Source of the DNA: Macropodus opercularis
Taxonomy: Eukaryota; Chordata; Actinopteri; Anabantiformes; Osphronemidae
DNA: 64,000 nt
Assembly (NCBI GenBank): GCA_030770545.1
Contig: CM061090.1
Coordinates: 14,232,501 to 14,296,500 of the forward strand
Direction of reading: 5' to 3'
Shown here: in pieces, positions 39,601-52,717 of the stretch
How positions within the stretch are numbered: position 1 is the first letter of the stretch
Layout of the letters: each line of letters begins with the position of its first letter
The notes under the pieces: model-generated
The model's input: only the letters and a program-made list of their open reading frames with translations
Told to the model about the DNA's origin: nothing
Databases searched by the model: none
Made by a program: the position numbers and the translations under genes

Positions 39601-41769
39601 GCTTATAGAAAATAATACGATGTTCAACAGCAGCACAGATGCACTGCTGCAAAAAGCTGCAGGTAGAGAACAGGGTTTTGTTTTTTGTGTTTTTGCAGAA
39701 CTGTTGGAGTCAGAACACAACAACATCAACAAATCAGCAGCTACCAGGCGATGCTACAGGGGTGCAAAAAGGCCCGGTGAGCCGGCTGACTGGGACGGAC
39801 TGAGGTCAGAACCTTTCGATGCACTGCACGAGAAATGTGTCTGCAGCTGGAAACGTGCTCGCCTGGTTTAGACACTAGTCTTTACTCACGAGCGCCTTTT
39901 AAATTAAAGTCATTGGAGTACCTGCTTTTTTTTTTTGTATACATGTCGAATCTACCTCGGCGAGAGCGAGAGAAAGGCAGGAGAAAACCGTATTAACCTT
40001 CACAATGAGGTGAAGCCTAGAAATGGAAAGAAACATGGGAGAAGAAAAGTGAAAATGAAATTTATCAAACCCAAGGAGCCACAGAAGTCATGAATAGGGG
40101 GCTAATAACTCTGCCATGCACAAATTGAGGCCAAGCGGGCTTTTTTTCTTGGGACATGGTGTACATACGGCATCCTATGAGGGAAGATGAAAATACTACA
40201 GCTGATCCTCTTTTGTCCTTTAACCTGCCCAGCATTAACATATTTCTGATTCCACTATTCAACGGAGGCGGTTTCAGATCCAAAGGCCAAAGCAGGTGTA
40301 AATTAATCAATTTATAAATGGAAGCAGGGGGGGAAAAAAACATACTTTCGGAAATAACTAAGATTTTTTTTAGGTCAAACAGAAACCTAGAAACATAAAG
40401 TGCTTTCAACGAGGGGCGAGCAGAGTGAAAGAAAAGACGGGTTGAAGTGAAGACAAACGGGAGGACGTGTCAAGTGTCACCATCAGACATTAAAACGAAC
40501 AGAAGCAAACACAAAATATCAATTTAAAGAGAAATAAACAACCGTGGAACAACCTGTCACATGATGCTGCAGCGTATTGCATCAAGTGTGTCCGTGCTGT
40601 AAAATATGTGCGAGGGAAAACTCAAGGTAACATGTTGTTAATGAGATTTATGAAGATCTTTATCAGCGTGATGCTGCAAACCAAGGAAAATACCAAGCAC
40701 TGGGCTGAAACGGCAGCACATTCTACTGATGTCATGGCTGGTTACGTCTTCATCTCAGCAGCAAACTCATCTGCTCGTCATTTTCTCTATTAATCATTTA
40801 GTCTAAGACAAAACAAATCTGAGAGGCCTCTGCTGTTTTCAAGTTGTCACATATAAGAAGCTAAACCCAGATGACGTTTGGTATTTGTGCTTTTAAACAA
40901 AAAAAACAAACAATTCACTTATTTACTGAAAATCAACTAATCAGCAAATTTTGTCTTGACTACAACTAATTTGTCTCCAGCCTTCACAAACTTTTCCAGC
41001 AGATAAATGTAAAAATGCTGTGGCTGATTCTGAATCTGAGAGTCAGATTTAGTAAATAAGTGTCTTTCAGATGCTTAATCAAAGTGAAGCTGTGACATCT
41101 GTGAATCGAAGATTGGAAATTAATCTGACCGGGAGGACACCAGGGTTTCACCTCTAAAGCTTGTGGAGGCTTTGGCAGAGCCCACCCAGCTTTCTCACAC
41201 AACTCTTCTCTGTCTTCTCGTGTGGATTTAGAATAAGCTAACAGATCTAGATATGTGATTTTGCACCATTTGTCCAGATCCTACTACGTAATATTTCATA
41301 CACAACACAACCCAATAAGGAATTTACAAAAACTACAGCTGGACACCAAACAGACTGATATTAAAATGCTACGATTCTTTTTTTTTTTTTCTTCAATGTT
41401 TCTTCCATATTGTGATCACATCAACTAAAACCAAACATGGCCACTTGTACTGAAACATGTACCCAAATGTGTACAAACTGCTCTTTTTGAAATCCTCTCC
41501 TCATTCAGTCTGAATGATCCATGTCAAGTATTTTTTTTTCCTGAACAATAAATGAAGGCCTGTATAGAGAGAAAAATCACACGTACAAACACACTGGACA
41601 AAAAAAGTGAAGAGTCACTTAAAACCACTACGAAGAGAGTGGTGATAAAAACATCTGTCAGTCCGGTTCACGCAATATACGCACAGCAATTCTGCAAAAA
41701 TTCACAAACTGGTCTTTTTTTTCCTTTGTTTTCTAATGTGGGACAGTCTCCATCACATCGCGTCCTTTT

Positions 41770-41818
41770 CACCATTTTGTGTCAGCGTTGCCAAACGGTG
41801 CTGTGGCACAAAATGGTG
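41770..41818 (-). other. Stem-loop in the proximal vax2 3' UTR
   Basis: About 160 bases past the vax2 stop, CACCATTTTGTG (41770-41781) and its perfect complement CACAAAATGGTG (41807-41818) flank a 25-base loop. A G-T pair and two further pairs extend the stem inward. As RNA this would form a 12- to 15-bp hairpin. A regulatory role is possible but unproven. Confidence 0.5.
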
Positions 41819-41979
41819 CCGCAAGCAACCTGGCCGCGTCTTTTTTTCCCCCTCACGATTTGAGGAGATTTCTTTCTTCTGACTGCAGCTGCACAAAACT
41901 CAAACACGCAGCAGAGACGGAGGAGAAAAGCGCTTACAAAGACATGTCCGTCGGTGTCCTCCGAGAGGGGGCGCGTTAC

Positions 41980-44003
41980 TTAAGAAACCGTCTTCTTGCC
42001 TCCCAGGTCTGCCTCCTTCCTGTCCAGCCGCATGTACGGCTCAAAAGCTGAAGAACCGCATCCGTACACGGATGTGAGTTCGTGATGAGCTCCCCCCAGC
42101 AGCGGCATGGTGAAGCACAGGGAGTGAGGCGGCGGCATGCCCAGGCGCGGTGAGGATGGTGTGCCGCCCAGCGACGGCAGCGACAGCCCAAAAGTCCCCC
42201 CTGGTAGGGAGCTGGGAGGAGTGTTGCTGCTGCTGATCCCGGGAGAGGTGGAGGAGCCTCCGCCCTGGCTGCTCAGCAGGGAGCCGTTAGCCGGGTGAGA
42301 GGGAGGCCCGAGGAGAGGGTTGGGTGGAGGCACAGGGCCCGACAGGAGGCGGCCCTGCTCCAGGAGGCGCAGGATGTTACAGGTGGCTAAAGACTCAGAC
42401 GAAGAGGAGGAGCGCTTGTCTGAATCCTTGGTGGTGTCTTTCTTCTGTTTGGTCCGGCGGTTCTGGAACCACACTTTGACCTGGACAACACAACCAGGAA
42501 AACACAATCATGTCATCATTTTAGTCCAATGTGTAAACCTTGAAAAGGCAGAGAAGAACCTTACTCATCACTCAAAACAAGAAGGGTGGATCTGAGCTTT
42601 GCTCAGTTTTTCTAACGTTTTGTGTCTTAACACAACAGCTGGTCAGACTGATCATCTTACACTCGACACGTCATCCTGAGATTATCCTACATCTCCTAAG
42701 TGTGCACATACACCATTTAGCACGTTCTGTGCATCCATGGCTCACAGCACCTTAGTGGCAGAGCAGTCATAACATATATGCATAAATCTGTGCAGCATAA
42801 GAGGAGATGCTGTAATCCTGCCTTTCCATGTCTTTGGATTATTTGATCGCAGTTGGCCCCATTCGCTTCACCCCATCTCACACGTCATGGATATAAAGCA
42901 CTATAAATGCACATATGGGCATGTGGGTACGACTGATACGAGAGTTCATCTGATTAATCCCGTCACACAAGACACAGAAAAAACTACTGAAAAATGTTGA
43001 CATTTGTATGTAGGTAAATGGTAAATCAAGTGAAGTTTTAGGGGAAAAAGAAACTGCATCACAAAGTGGAAAGTCTGACTCTTGTGGCAGTTGACTTCAC
43101 CAGCTGAGCCATCACGCCACTAGCAGCAGATTGAGAAAAGCTCAGTGAACTTTGCATGTCCTCGTCCTCCGTGTTTAATTGATGAGGCTCAGCGCAGCCT
43201 TAATGTACGTACAGTACGTGGAAAACGTCTGCGGCTGTGTGAGGAGCTGATTGGAGGACACAGTGGGGTTGCAGGAGATTCCTGCACGGAGCGTCACCTC
43301 TGCCTGAAGTTAAACCCATGAAAAATGGATGCGATCCTGACCGAGTTACTGAGAGCCAGTTTACTCTTAATATCTCACGTAGAGGAGAGGAATATCTCAT
43401 GTCAGGCTGCTCAGGTAGAACAGTTCGTTCTTCTGGATTTGGTAAAAGCTGCAGATCTCTTCCATCTGATCGTTTCTTCAGCAACCACCACAGATTCACA
43501 CTGAGGCCACAACTGACATCACTTCATTATTAAATGTGCCAGTGTCCGTTTTAACAGGGGCAGCTTTGCCCTCACATCCGTAACTTTGCCCAGCAGGGAA
43601 CTGGATGTCATCTACACACGCGTCTGACTTTCCATTAGACGCTTCACGTTTTTTCGTAGAAACCCAGTAATCTAATCCCTGATAAACAGGGATTGGCAGC
43701 AGACTTAAAAGGAAACACCTGTAACAGCAGAAATGCGTAAGCCTGTAATTTAATTAAAAACATAACCGTTTCGTAAGTGCTTGTTGGTTGCACAACAGCC
43801 AGATGACACAAATACACACACATGACTGTGCACGGACTGAATGAAGGCACAATGCAAACCCAGCAGGACTACGTAAGATAGGTCACATGTGAAGGGAAAA
43901 CACACACACACACGCAACAAACGACTGTTTATCACACCCACTGCAGAGACTGTGGGAGATTGGAAAACGTTTTTTTTGTTTGTTTGTCTTTTGTTTGTTT
44001 TTG

Positions 44004-44034
<31 letters not shown>

Positions 44035-47000
44035 TTGGGGGGGGGTGATTAATGATTAATCTGATTATGAATCTTTTTGCAACCTACAGTAAGACCAGCT
44101 GGAGTCGTGATGCCGGTAGTGTGGTACACCTGAGCACATTATTCAGAAGGTGAACGCCTCCGAAGTGAAGTTAAAGTAGTGAAGTTATTCAGTTTTGTCA
44201 CCTTTGAAATCAAGGAGGTTTTTTCCAGTTGTGACTTTGATTACAGATCTACACTAAACAGTAATCATAGTTCTGTGGTTGCTACTTTAAAGCCAGACGC
44301 TGCAAACACATCCAGGTCCAGAGACACACCCTGTCCTGTCTGCGCCAACACTCAACAATGACGTAAAGGTGCATGTTCCAAAATGGACCAAATGTCAGGC
44401 TGATCTGGGAGCTGGTGGACTTGGTACCTTGCTGATAGTATTTGTGTTTACTTTGCATCCTCAATCCAAGTTCTTCATGAAGCGTCAGTTAAAATATCCT
44501 GGAAAACACCGAGCGCGTGTGACGAGGACCAGCCGGCGTTAACTACAGTATCACTACACAGTCAAGACGAGCTCAACATGCAGCTAGAGAAAGTGAGATC
44601 ATAGTTTCAGCTACTGACCACGACACAAATAATGAGATCTGAGATGATCCCACAGCTCAGAGAGGAAGACTGACGCCAGCACGTCTTACTGCAAAGACCC
44701 GAAAGAGGCACGGAGGGCGGGATGGAGAGAGGAGGGAGATGACGTAAGGGTGCGTTCGTTCGGGATTTCTTCCTCGTTAGCCCACACTCTAAGATCGTTA
44801 CCAGTATTTTAAACTCACGCCATCGCCTGCCAACAACACACATCCGATAAAAGGCTTTCACTACCGATGAAACAGTCAACCAAGCCCTTCCCTGTATCCG
44901 CACGCTGGGGGTGTGGTTGGGTCTTCTGTTCACGTCACATGTCCTCCTATCCATCGCAAGGGGGGGGATGGGAATATAAAAAGCTTGCTGATGTTTTACA
45001 GGGATTTTATTAGAGAGGGAAATGATGAGAGGAGAAGAAAGCAAAGCTGCCTTTGGTACATCTACACTATTGGATGTAAATCCTTTTTAATGGGATCCAG
45101 GGTTCAGAGCTGGGGCAGAGATTACCGAGGGAGATCTGGATCTAGCGTGACCTGCATTTGGCCCTCGCCTCGCCCTCTGCACACTAGGGCAAGGCTGGGC
45201 ATGGATAGAGCCCGGGTGAGAAGGTCAGGACTGAGGTGAGGTTGGCAAAAGCACGATGGATGCTGTAAATGATGGATGTAGGACAAACAGGGCAGCAGGA
45301 AGGTAAATTAAATACTTTACACGTGTCAGTATGTCGGTTCCTGCTGAAGACGTCTTGTGTTTTGCTCAGCACTGTAACACTTTCAGCACATGTAGAGTAA
45401 ATAGCACATTTGATGGGAACTGGGTTTAGACAGTTATTTAGCTTGGCAACCAAATAAACTGCAGGTTCCGTGTTAACGTGGGAAAGGGACGCGTCATTAC
45501 CTGCGACAGTGTCTCACCGGTGCTTCAGGACAAGAATGACAGAGTGTGGAATAAGGGATAAAGCACACGGCTTTGGTAACACTGATACACTTCAATAGGA
45601 TCAAGTCATTGTTGATTTTGGTCTTTTCGTGGGATTTGTTGACAAAAAGGAAAGTACCACAAGGCTTAGCTTTAAGACGGCTGCTTAGATTTACTTATTC
45701 CTTTCTTTCATGATTGAAGTCTGCGCAGGACTCGGGTCTGTTGTGAAATTACATTGGATTGTATGGTGAGAAATGATAACATTAATAATTGTTACTTTAA
45801 TGTGAGAATATTTATGGGAAAGAAATCAGGAATATGAACTGCACATGGATATGTAAGGAATCAAACTCTTCACTTCGGGGTCTGGATCAAACTGTGAGCC
45901 AAACACATTTAAGAAACAGAAAACACTGATGTGCAATTGTAGTTTGAGGCATACAACCGTTTGCAATTTATTTTGTTTTTTGTGCCACTAGTTGTTCGTT
46001 TGAAGTTCCCTCCCTGTGTTTTAGTTCCTCCCCATTTCCTGTTCCTACTGGAAATACGTCAAATGCAGGAAGCACGTGAGAGGAGGGTCTGGACTGCAGA
46101 CCGGGACGTCACCTGACAAAAGGATCCCCAAAAAAAACAAAGTAGAAAAACAAAAGCTTAATGTCGGGCATCGGCGATCAGACAGCACACGAGAACACAG
46201 AGCGTTCAGGAAGGGGCAGCTGGAAAACAGAGCAGCAGGCAAACTGGGGTAGAGGTAGAAGGGTTAAGCCAGATCAGGACCCAGTGTACAGATCAAGTGT
46301 GGATCCATATGTGTTCATTAAATCAGCTCTGCTGTGTCCCAGCACGTTGAAGAAGAGCCCTTTGTTACTTTGTTTTTTATTGTTAATGACCTTATCTCCC
46401 CTCAGAAGCTAAACTGACCTACAATGTAAAGCACTGGCATAAGCGTTAAGGTGATCGCACACTGCATGACACCCATAATACAAAGTGAAACGCAGGATTG
46501 TGACGGTAAAGTCTTTAACACTCCACCACTGTCTTTCACACTTTCCGTGACCCCTCTAGCAGCTCGGTGCTCCCACTGTGACCCTGCTCAGACCCCCTGA
46601 TCCCAGGCATGTGATGAGCGGCAGCACACAATGGAAACTCTTTTCATTGGAGACTGTACCAGGCAGATCAGCGGCCACCACACGGTGCGTAGAGGCCCAG
46701 TGGACACTCACACATTACACATGTAACGCACAAAGTGGTGAGCAGGGTGTGTTCACTGCAGCCCGGTAGCTGAGGAAACAGGATGAAGCAGGGACTTGCT
46801 CAGCTTATTACTCTTAGATATAATTCAAAAGTAAAACTTGTGTGGTGTTTTGTGATAAATGTCGACCTGTCCAGGACAAACCCCGCCTCTCGCCTGATTG
46901 ACAGCTGAGACAGGCTCCAGCATGCCTGCAACCCTCAAGAGGACTAGGCAGTAGAAGATGAGCCGATGTGTTTCGTTTATTGGGCCCAATATACGAAGGC

Positions 47001-47730
47001 CAACTGTTTCTATAAAAAGACGTATGAAAATATATGCAACGAATATCTAGAGCAGTAAAAAGGGCGTAACCTTTTACTGTACATGGAATAAAACAAAAAC
47101 ACAGAATTATGACAGGTCCCAGATCAGACTCCTTTAAAATCAGTTCAACACACCAGTGTTTTCATGTCACAACAGGGGATGTCTTTTGTACTGTGGGTTT
47201 TTGTGTTACATATTTTCTATCTTGCCAGTTACACTCACTGGCCACGTTATCAGCTACACCTGTGCTGTAATTCGCTGCAGCCACTCTGAGATCATTCAAC
47301 TTCCATATTGTCTCAGTTTGAACATTGAAGCTATCAAAAAAGGCGATAAGTAAACAAAACCCTGGTGCTGGAACAAACCTCTTATTCTGACTCCTCTTCC
47401 TCCTGCTGCACCTAGAATGACCCTCCTCATCCTCCTCCCCTAAACTAGCGGCTCCACCTGGATCACATCGTTCAAACCTGTGCTGGAAGCGTCGCTACCA
47501 CACTGCCCAACCCACTCATCACCTCACCAGCCCAATTAAAGCTGATCTGGTCCTCGGTCTCTGCAGCACATGTTCGGCCAGGTTCAGCCAGGGGTTAACC
47601 CCGTCTTATATACACTGGTAGATATGGCTGCCTAATCCTCCTTAGCACAAAAACACTTGGGACTCTTATGAGGCCCACCTCCCTCTCTCTCTCTCTCTCT
47701 CTCCTCCCTCTCCTGTGGTCCATCCATTCA

Positions 47731-47775
<45 letters not shown>

Positions 47776-50700
47776 CCTCTCCTGTGGTCCATCCATTCAC
47801 CTCCCTCTCTCTCTCTCTCTCTCCTCCCTTTCCTGTGGTCCATCCATTCACCTCCCTCTCTCTCTCTCTCTCTCTCTCTCCTCCCTTTCCTGTGGTCCAT
47901 CCATTCACCTCCCTCTCTCTCTCTCTCTCCTCCCTCTCCTGTGGTCCATCCATTCACCTCCCTCTCTCCTGCGGGTGAACCCCTCCAACAGCCTTCATCT
48001 CCTCCGTTCACACAGCACTGCCAGAGATGTGCTGCCCTCACACTGCAAAAAAAAATGTAAAAAAAAAAAACAACCAGCAGGCGTTTGAATATTGTCCATG
48101 ACTTTTCCTGCTTGTCACCCCGCAGTCACTGGAATCGCCTCGGGCAAAAAACACAGCGTTTACTGCGGACGTCCAAAACCCTGCCTAAGCCAGCGAAGAC
48201 GCTTATTGTTTTTCTATTTGTAAGGAGTCATGTTTGATTTTGTTATCACAGCTGGCAAAGGCACGACACAGAAGCCATAATAGCAGGAAACGCTTCACAA
48301 TTCAGCTGCCTGCTTGTGACTGGTGTATCTGCTCTGTTGCTCCTACGACGGTTCGTCTCCTTCCTAAGAGGCTGTTCAAGAAAACCCGTCCACGCTGAGC
48401 GGCTCTGCCCGGCCGCGAGGCCATTCGAGAAAATACTGGGGAGTATCTCACGTTTGACGCCACTACATTTATGTGCTTAAGAAAGAATCTGTCTTAGAAC
48501 AATAAATCAAACCTAAAAGTTTGAAAATATAGATATAGAACTAAAAAACAAGTTTGGCCAGCAAATCATACAATCTATAATTATTCTCTGATCATCTGAT
48601 ACCAGATGATGTGGCTTAGTTATGTGTCACGTGGATTGTTTGCTGTATTGATTTTTATGCATACTAATGAGATAATAATAACAGAGAATATGTTTTATAT
48701 AAATGCTTGTGCCATTTAACATGTATTGTATTGAACTGATGAAATAAGACTTAAAATTTAGTTTGTGCCTAAAATTTATTGGCTGAGCACAGCTTAAACT
48801 ATGCTAAACAAAAAAAGTTATGGTACATTTAGCCGCCGCAATAGCTACAACACCACACACAACCATGAACAAGAATCCATTTACACAGCACAAGACTGGA
48901 TTCTGCACATGAGCAGCTTTATGTAGACTCTGCTTCTCCTTTCACTTTTATCAACTTGTTTTTCAAGGTCATTGGCAGTTTTACAGCTTGTCAGATATGT
49001 CTGGGTTGTTTTTTTTTGCCGTGGTGAGGATCCGACCTTCGCTCACCACTGGCAGGTGTCTGTAAGCTCCTACGCCAGTAATCCACCAGTTTAATTGCAT
49101 TACACATTTGTCTGGTGAATGACACAAAGTGGTTGCGCAGGGAGCCTTTCCTCACGCTGATAGGTCGGGCAGTTCGTGGTCAGACTTGAAGCACTTGTGT
49201 GTGTGAAAACCTCTTGTGTCTAACGTTGTTGATTTACCTAATGTTTACTTCAGTTTAAATATTATAGCTCCTCACATATGTTGGGAAAATTACACCATCC
49301 TTCTTTAAAACACTTTCCTCTGCCAGAAGCTGATGAATAGAGTCAGTTCAGTCACAGCGAGTGATTAAAGGAAAACACAACTAAGACATAATTGCTATTG
49401 TGTTCTTTTGATTATCTAATCAGTTGATTAGATAATCAGAGCCTCACAAGTTTCTGCCTGACCATCATCGAGTCGGACAAAAGTTCTTGTTCTGAAGATG
49501 ATGGTCTCGCTTTAGGTCACCGCGGAGTGAGGAAAAGAGTTTGTGACTTTACATGAAGACCCAACGTTTTAACCGAACGCACAAAGACAGCAGTTGTGTG
49601 TCTGCCTCTCTTCCTATCTCCTTCTCTATTCTGAGGGTTTGGACAATCTGAGCACTGTGCCGCTGCCTGCCTGCTACATCTGCACACTGTGCGTCATGGT
49701 CCAGTCCTCTACGGCCCAGACAAGTGGCCAGACACCGTCTGCCTGAGCCGCCATGGAGAACAATGCACACAACGAGGGCATTCACTGTATGTAGACACAC
49801 ACACATAAACACAAACTGTCACCTCATCTCCTCAGTCTGCAAAGGGAGTATCACAGAGTTTTACCAGAGTTATACGTAAGGCTGGTCAGGCTTTAAAGAG
49901 CCTCTGTTTCTGCAGATTTAAATACGTTACAGTGCTCAGAATGTTACAAGTATGCATTTAGAAAGCAACAACTTTTAAAAGAAACTCAGTTTGTAAAATG
50001 TACAAACAACTGAAAATATGTGCAGGACAATATCAGCTGACAATACCTGACGCTGAATCTCGTGAGTCAGAACGCGAAAGAAATATCATTGGCAGCATCA
50101 TCAAATATCATCTGGAAGTCGTCGCCGCTCTCACTAAACTGTGCCTGCAGCTGTTTGGTATGAAGAAACTGTCTGTGTTAGAGAAACAAGAGCAGGCAGG
50201 GAAGGAAGAGAGGTGTGACGCCGATGCCAGACGATAGCACACCTGTGGGAGGACAGCTGTTAAGAGGTGAGTAGCTCTTAAATTACATCAAGTACCTTCA
50301 GCAACCAGATGACAATTATTATCCACATTATTTCATTATTGGAACTTTCGTCTTTGCTCAGTGACATTTTATTGCTGCTGGCCTCCACACACACACACAC
50401 ACACACTGTTGTTTAGTAAAGTTGAAGTTTGATCAACACATGTGGATCAACCACGTGGCCGCTCCCCAGTGTAGTTCCGTCAGTTTTACATGAAGCTTTA
50501 ATGTGATTACATCACCGAGCTGCCTCCCGTTTGCTGCAGGATTAAACCAGTTTAATGCAGCACAGGGACCATTAAATCCATAGCTCCTGCATGGACTGGC
50601 TGCAAACAACAATGGACTGATACAATGGCAGTGTATCCGTCAGCTGCACTCAGTTCAGGAGACCTGTGGGAGGAAGAGCTTAAAGTGACCACCCATCATG

Positions 50701-52676
50701 GTGACCCCAGATCTGCTCAAGTCAAACTAACAGACCAGTTGGAACAAGCTGAGGAATGTCTCAGGGTCTGCTCGTTTGCTTTCCTGCTGCAGAAACAGGA
50801 GGAACTGAAAGAACAACTACATGAAACGTTGCATGTTGACACTAGTTTACGCGTGACGTCAGAATCCCCACGTCATGACTGCAGCTCCATCACCGACCAT
50901 CTAAAATATGGACAAAGTAAGAAAAACGGAGCTCGATGTGTGCGCGCGCGCACCAGACCCTCCTGCTGCGTTATCCGGTAGCGGGGAGCCACCTGCCGGG
51001 ATGAAGGCAGAGCTCTGAGGATGTAACGGATTACTCAGTAACGCGTTACAGAGGGGACACCGAGCACGGATCGATGGCAGCAGAGACACAAAATGCTGAC
51101 TTACAACGTGTTGTTCTGTCCTGCGTCGGTCAAAACGAAGCATATCGAGACCGGTTTTACCAACAGGTGGACTTTTGCCTGATTTCGTTTGCGTTTGAAC
51201 TTCCTGTGGATTTGCGCGTTAACGTCCAGAGGTTTATGTCTAAGCAAAGTAACGAACAATGAGCAGTAGGTGTGTTTTACATTATATATAGAAATCTGGG
51301 CTCCACGCATTTACATTAAGTGTCTTTGAATTGCGTTTATCATCTCTATGACCACTTCTGATATTTTCTCCCATTTGTCCCGTGTGGACTTTAGATTTAG
51401 TCTTGATGAACAGACAATGCATAAAACTCTATACTGTCAATGTGGAAGCGTCTTGGTGAAATAATTGCATAATCAATTTTTATGACATGTTGTTACACTT
51501 ATATTTAAATAAATTAATAATAATAAAAAACTACAAAGTCTTTGTAGTGTGTGTGTGTGATTCGTTTGAATACCTGACCAAACTAATTGAAGTTACACTA
51601 TGGGTCAATGCCCAAATCCCCAAACATTGTTAAAAAAACACTTAACGATCCAGCCTCCCATATTACTGTAATTAGTTTGTGTGTTTCTGCCACAGACAAA
51701 GAGGTCTGTCGTGTTTATGTAACGTTTATAAAACGGTGTCTGCCGCTTTAATCACGTTTTCATAGTGCTGCACTTTGGTGAAACAAAGAGCAAGTAGAGC
51801 TGCTTATGATGTAAACTGAACACAACTAAGACTGGCACAGACTGGTGTATCTCATGTAGGTTAGAACTGAAAAGTCCACGAGTCCATCTCCAAGTTGGGT
51901 CTAATGGGCGTTTGGCACAGGTGAATCGAAATTAAAAAAAAAAAAAAGCCTGTTGTTACTTGTTTTTTTAGACAGATATAAAAAAAGGTTGTAGAAGTTT
52001 TGCAGCTTACATGACATTATTAAATTATATGTGTGAGTAATATTAAAAATCAAAGGTTGGTGTTGGAAACAATTGAATTGTTTTGTCCTGTTTTATAAAC
52101 GTCTAAACTAAACACACTAAAAACTGGAAGGCCTCCCTCCTCTGATCAACGCCTCTGAAACGGGGCAAAAAAAGAAAATCCTATAAACGCTGTTGTCTAT
52201 AATGGAGCTGCTTTTAAACCTTCAGACTTCAAACCTTGAGTGGCAAACTAAAGACTTCCACACACACTGTAAGTCACCTGAAAACCAGAAAACAGCCCGG
52301 AGCGTAAAAAGGGCCTAAATCTCTGAGAGCTTCCATCCTTTCCTTCTGTGATTGTGTTTGATTGGCCTTGAATGGCGCATTTGCTTAAACATGCAAAAGG
52401 AGGTAATAATAAGAAAGAAAAACTCTAATGCTACTAAAAGCCTTTCGTTTACGCTTAAAAGCTGCTTCAATAGCAACACGGCATTAAGCAATGTTGGTGC
52501 AATGGGTTTAATATTTCACGCCATTACCGAGGGGACTTTTATTATTTACATTTTGTTCTCACTTGGAGGTCAGGCAGTTTTCACACGGCTCCGTTGAGCA
52601 GCAAGCTGGGGCCCTCCCATTAACACCCCTAGTGTCAGCACTAATGAGGGACACAGTGGCTGCTCTGTGCACTCCC

Positions 52677-52717
<41 letters not shown>

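Larger units (their letters stand above)
23113..41979. other. Gene-poor interval between tRNA-Leu and the vax2 stop codon
   Basis: About 19 kb without a recognisable coding exon. It contains ordered motif clusters (listed separately), a long pyrimidine tract (27950-28400), scattered microsatellites and A/T-rich filler. The right end must include the vax2 3' UTR. No clear AATAAA is seen on the - strand between 41979 and about 37850, so the UTR end is unresolved. The gap is typical of a regulatory landscape next to a developmental gene. Confidence 0.6.

Noticed and set aside
43081..43130. tRNA-like phrase ggctcagctggtgaagtcaa on the - strand
   Set aside because: Could be the head of a tRNA-derived repeat, but too short and too diverged to call; no cloverleaf forms.
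47595..48060. Long open frames on both strands (Ser/Leu/Pro-rich and Arg/Glu/Gly-rich)
   Set aside because: They come from the CT-rich minisatellite, whose periods are mostly multiples of three. No start context, splice signal or family similarity.
49998..50237. Open frames on both strands near 50.0-50.2 kb, including a - strand stretch KQLQAQFSESGDDFQMIF after a fair acceptor
   Set aside because: The - strand frame stops soon after and no partner exon was found; both readings cannot be real and neither matches a family.
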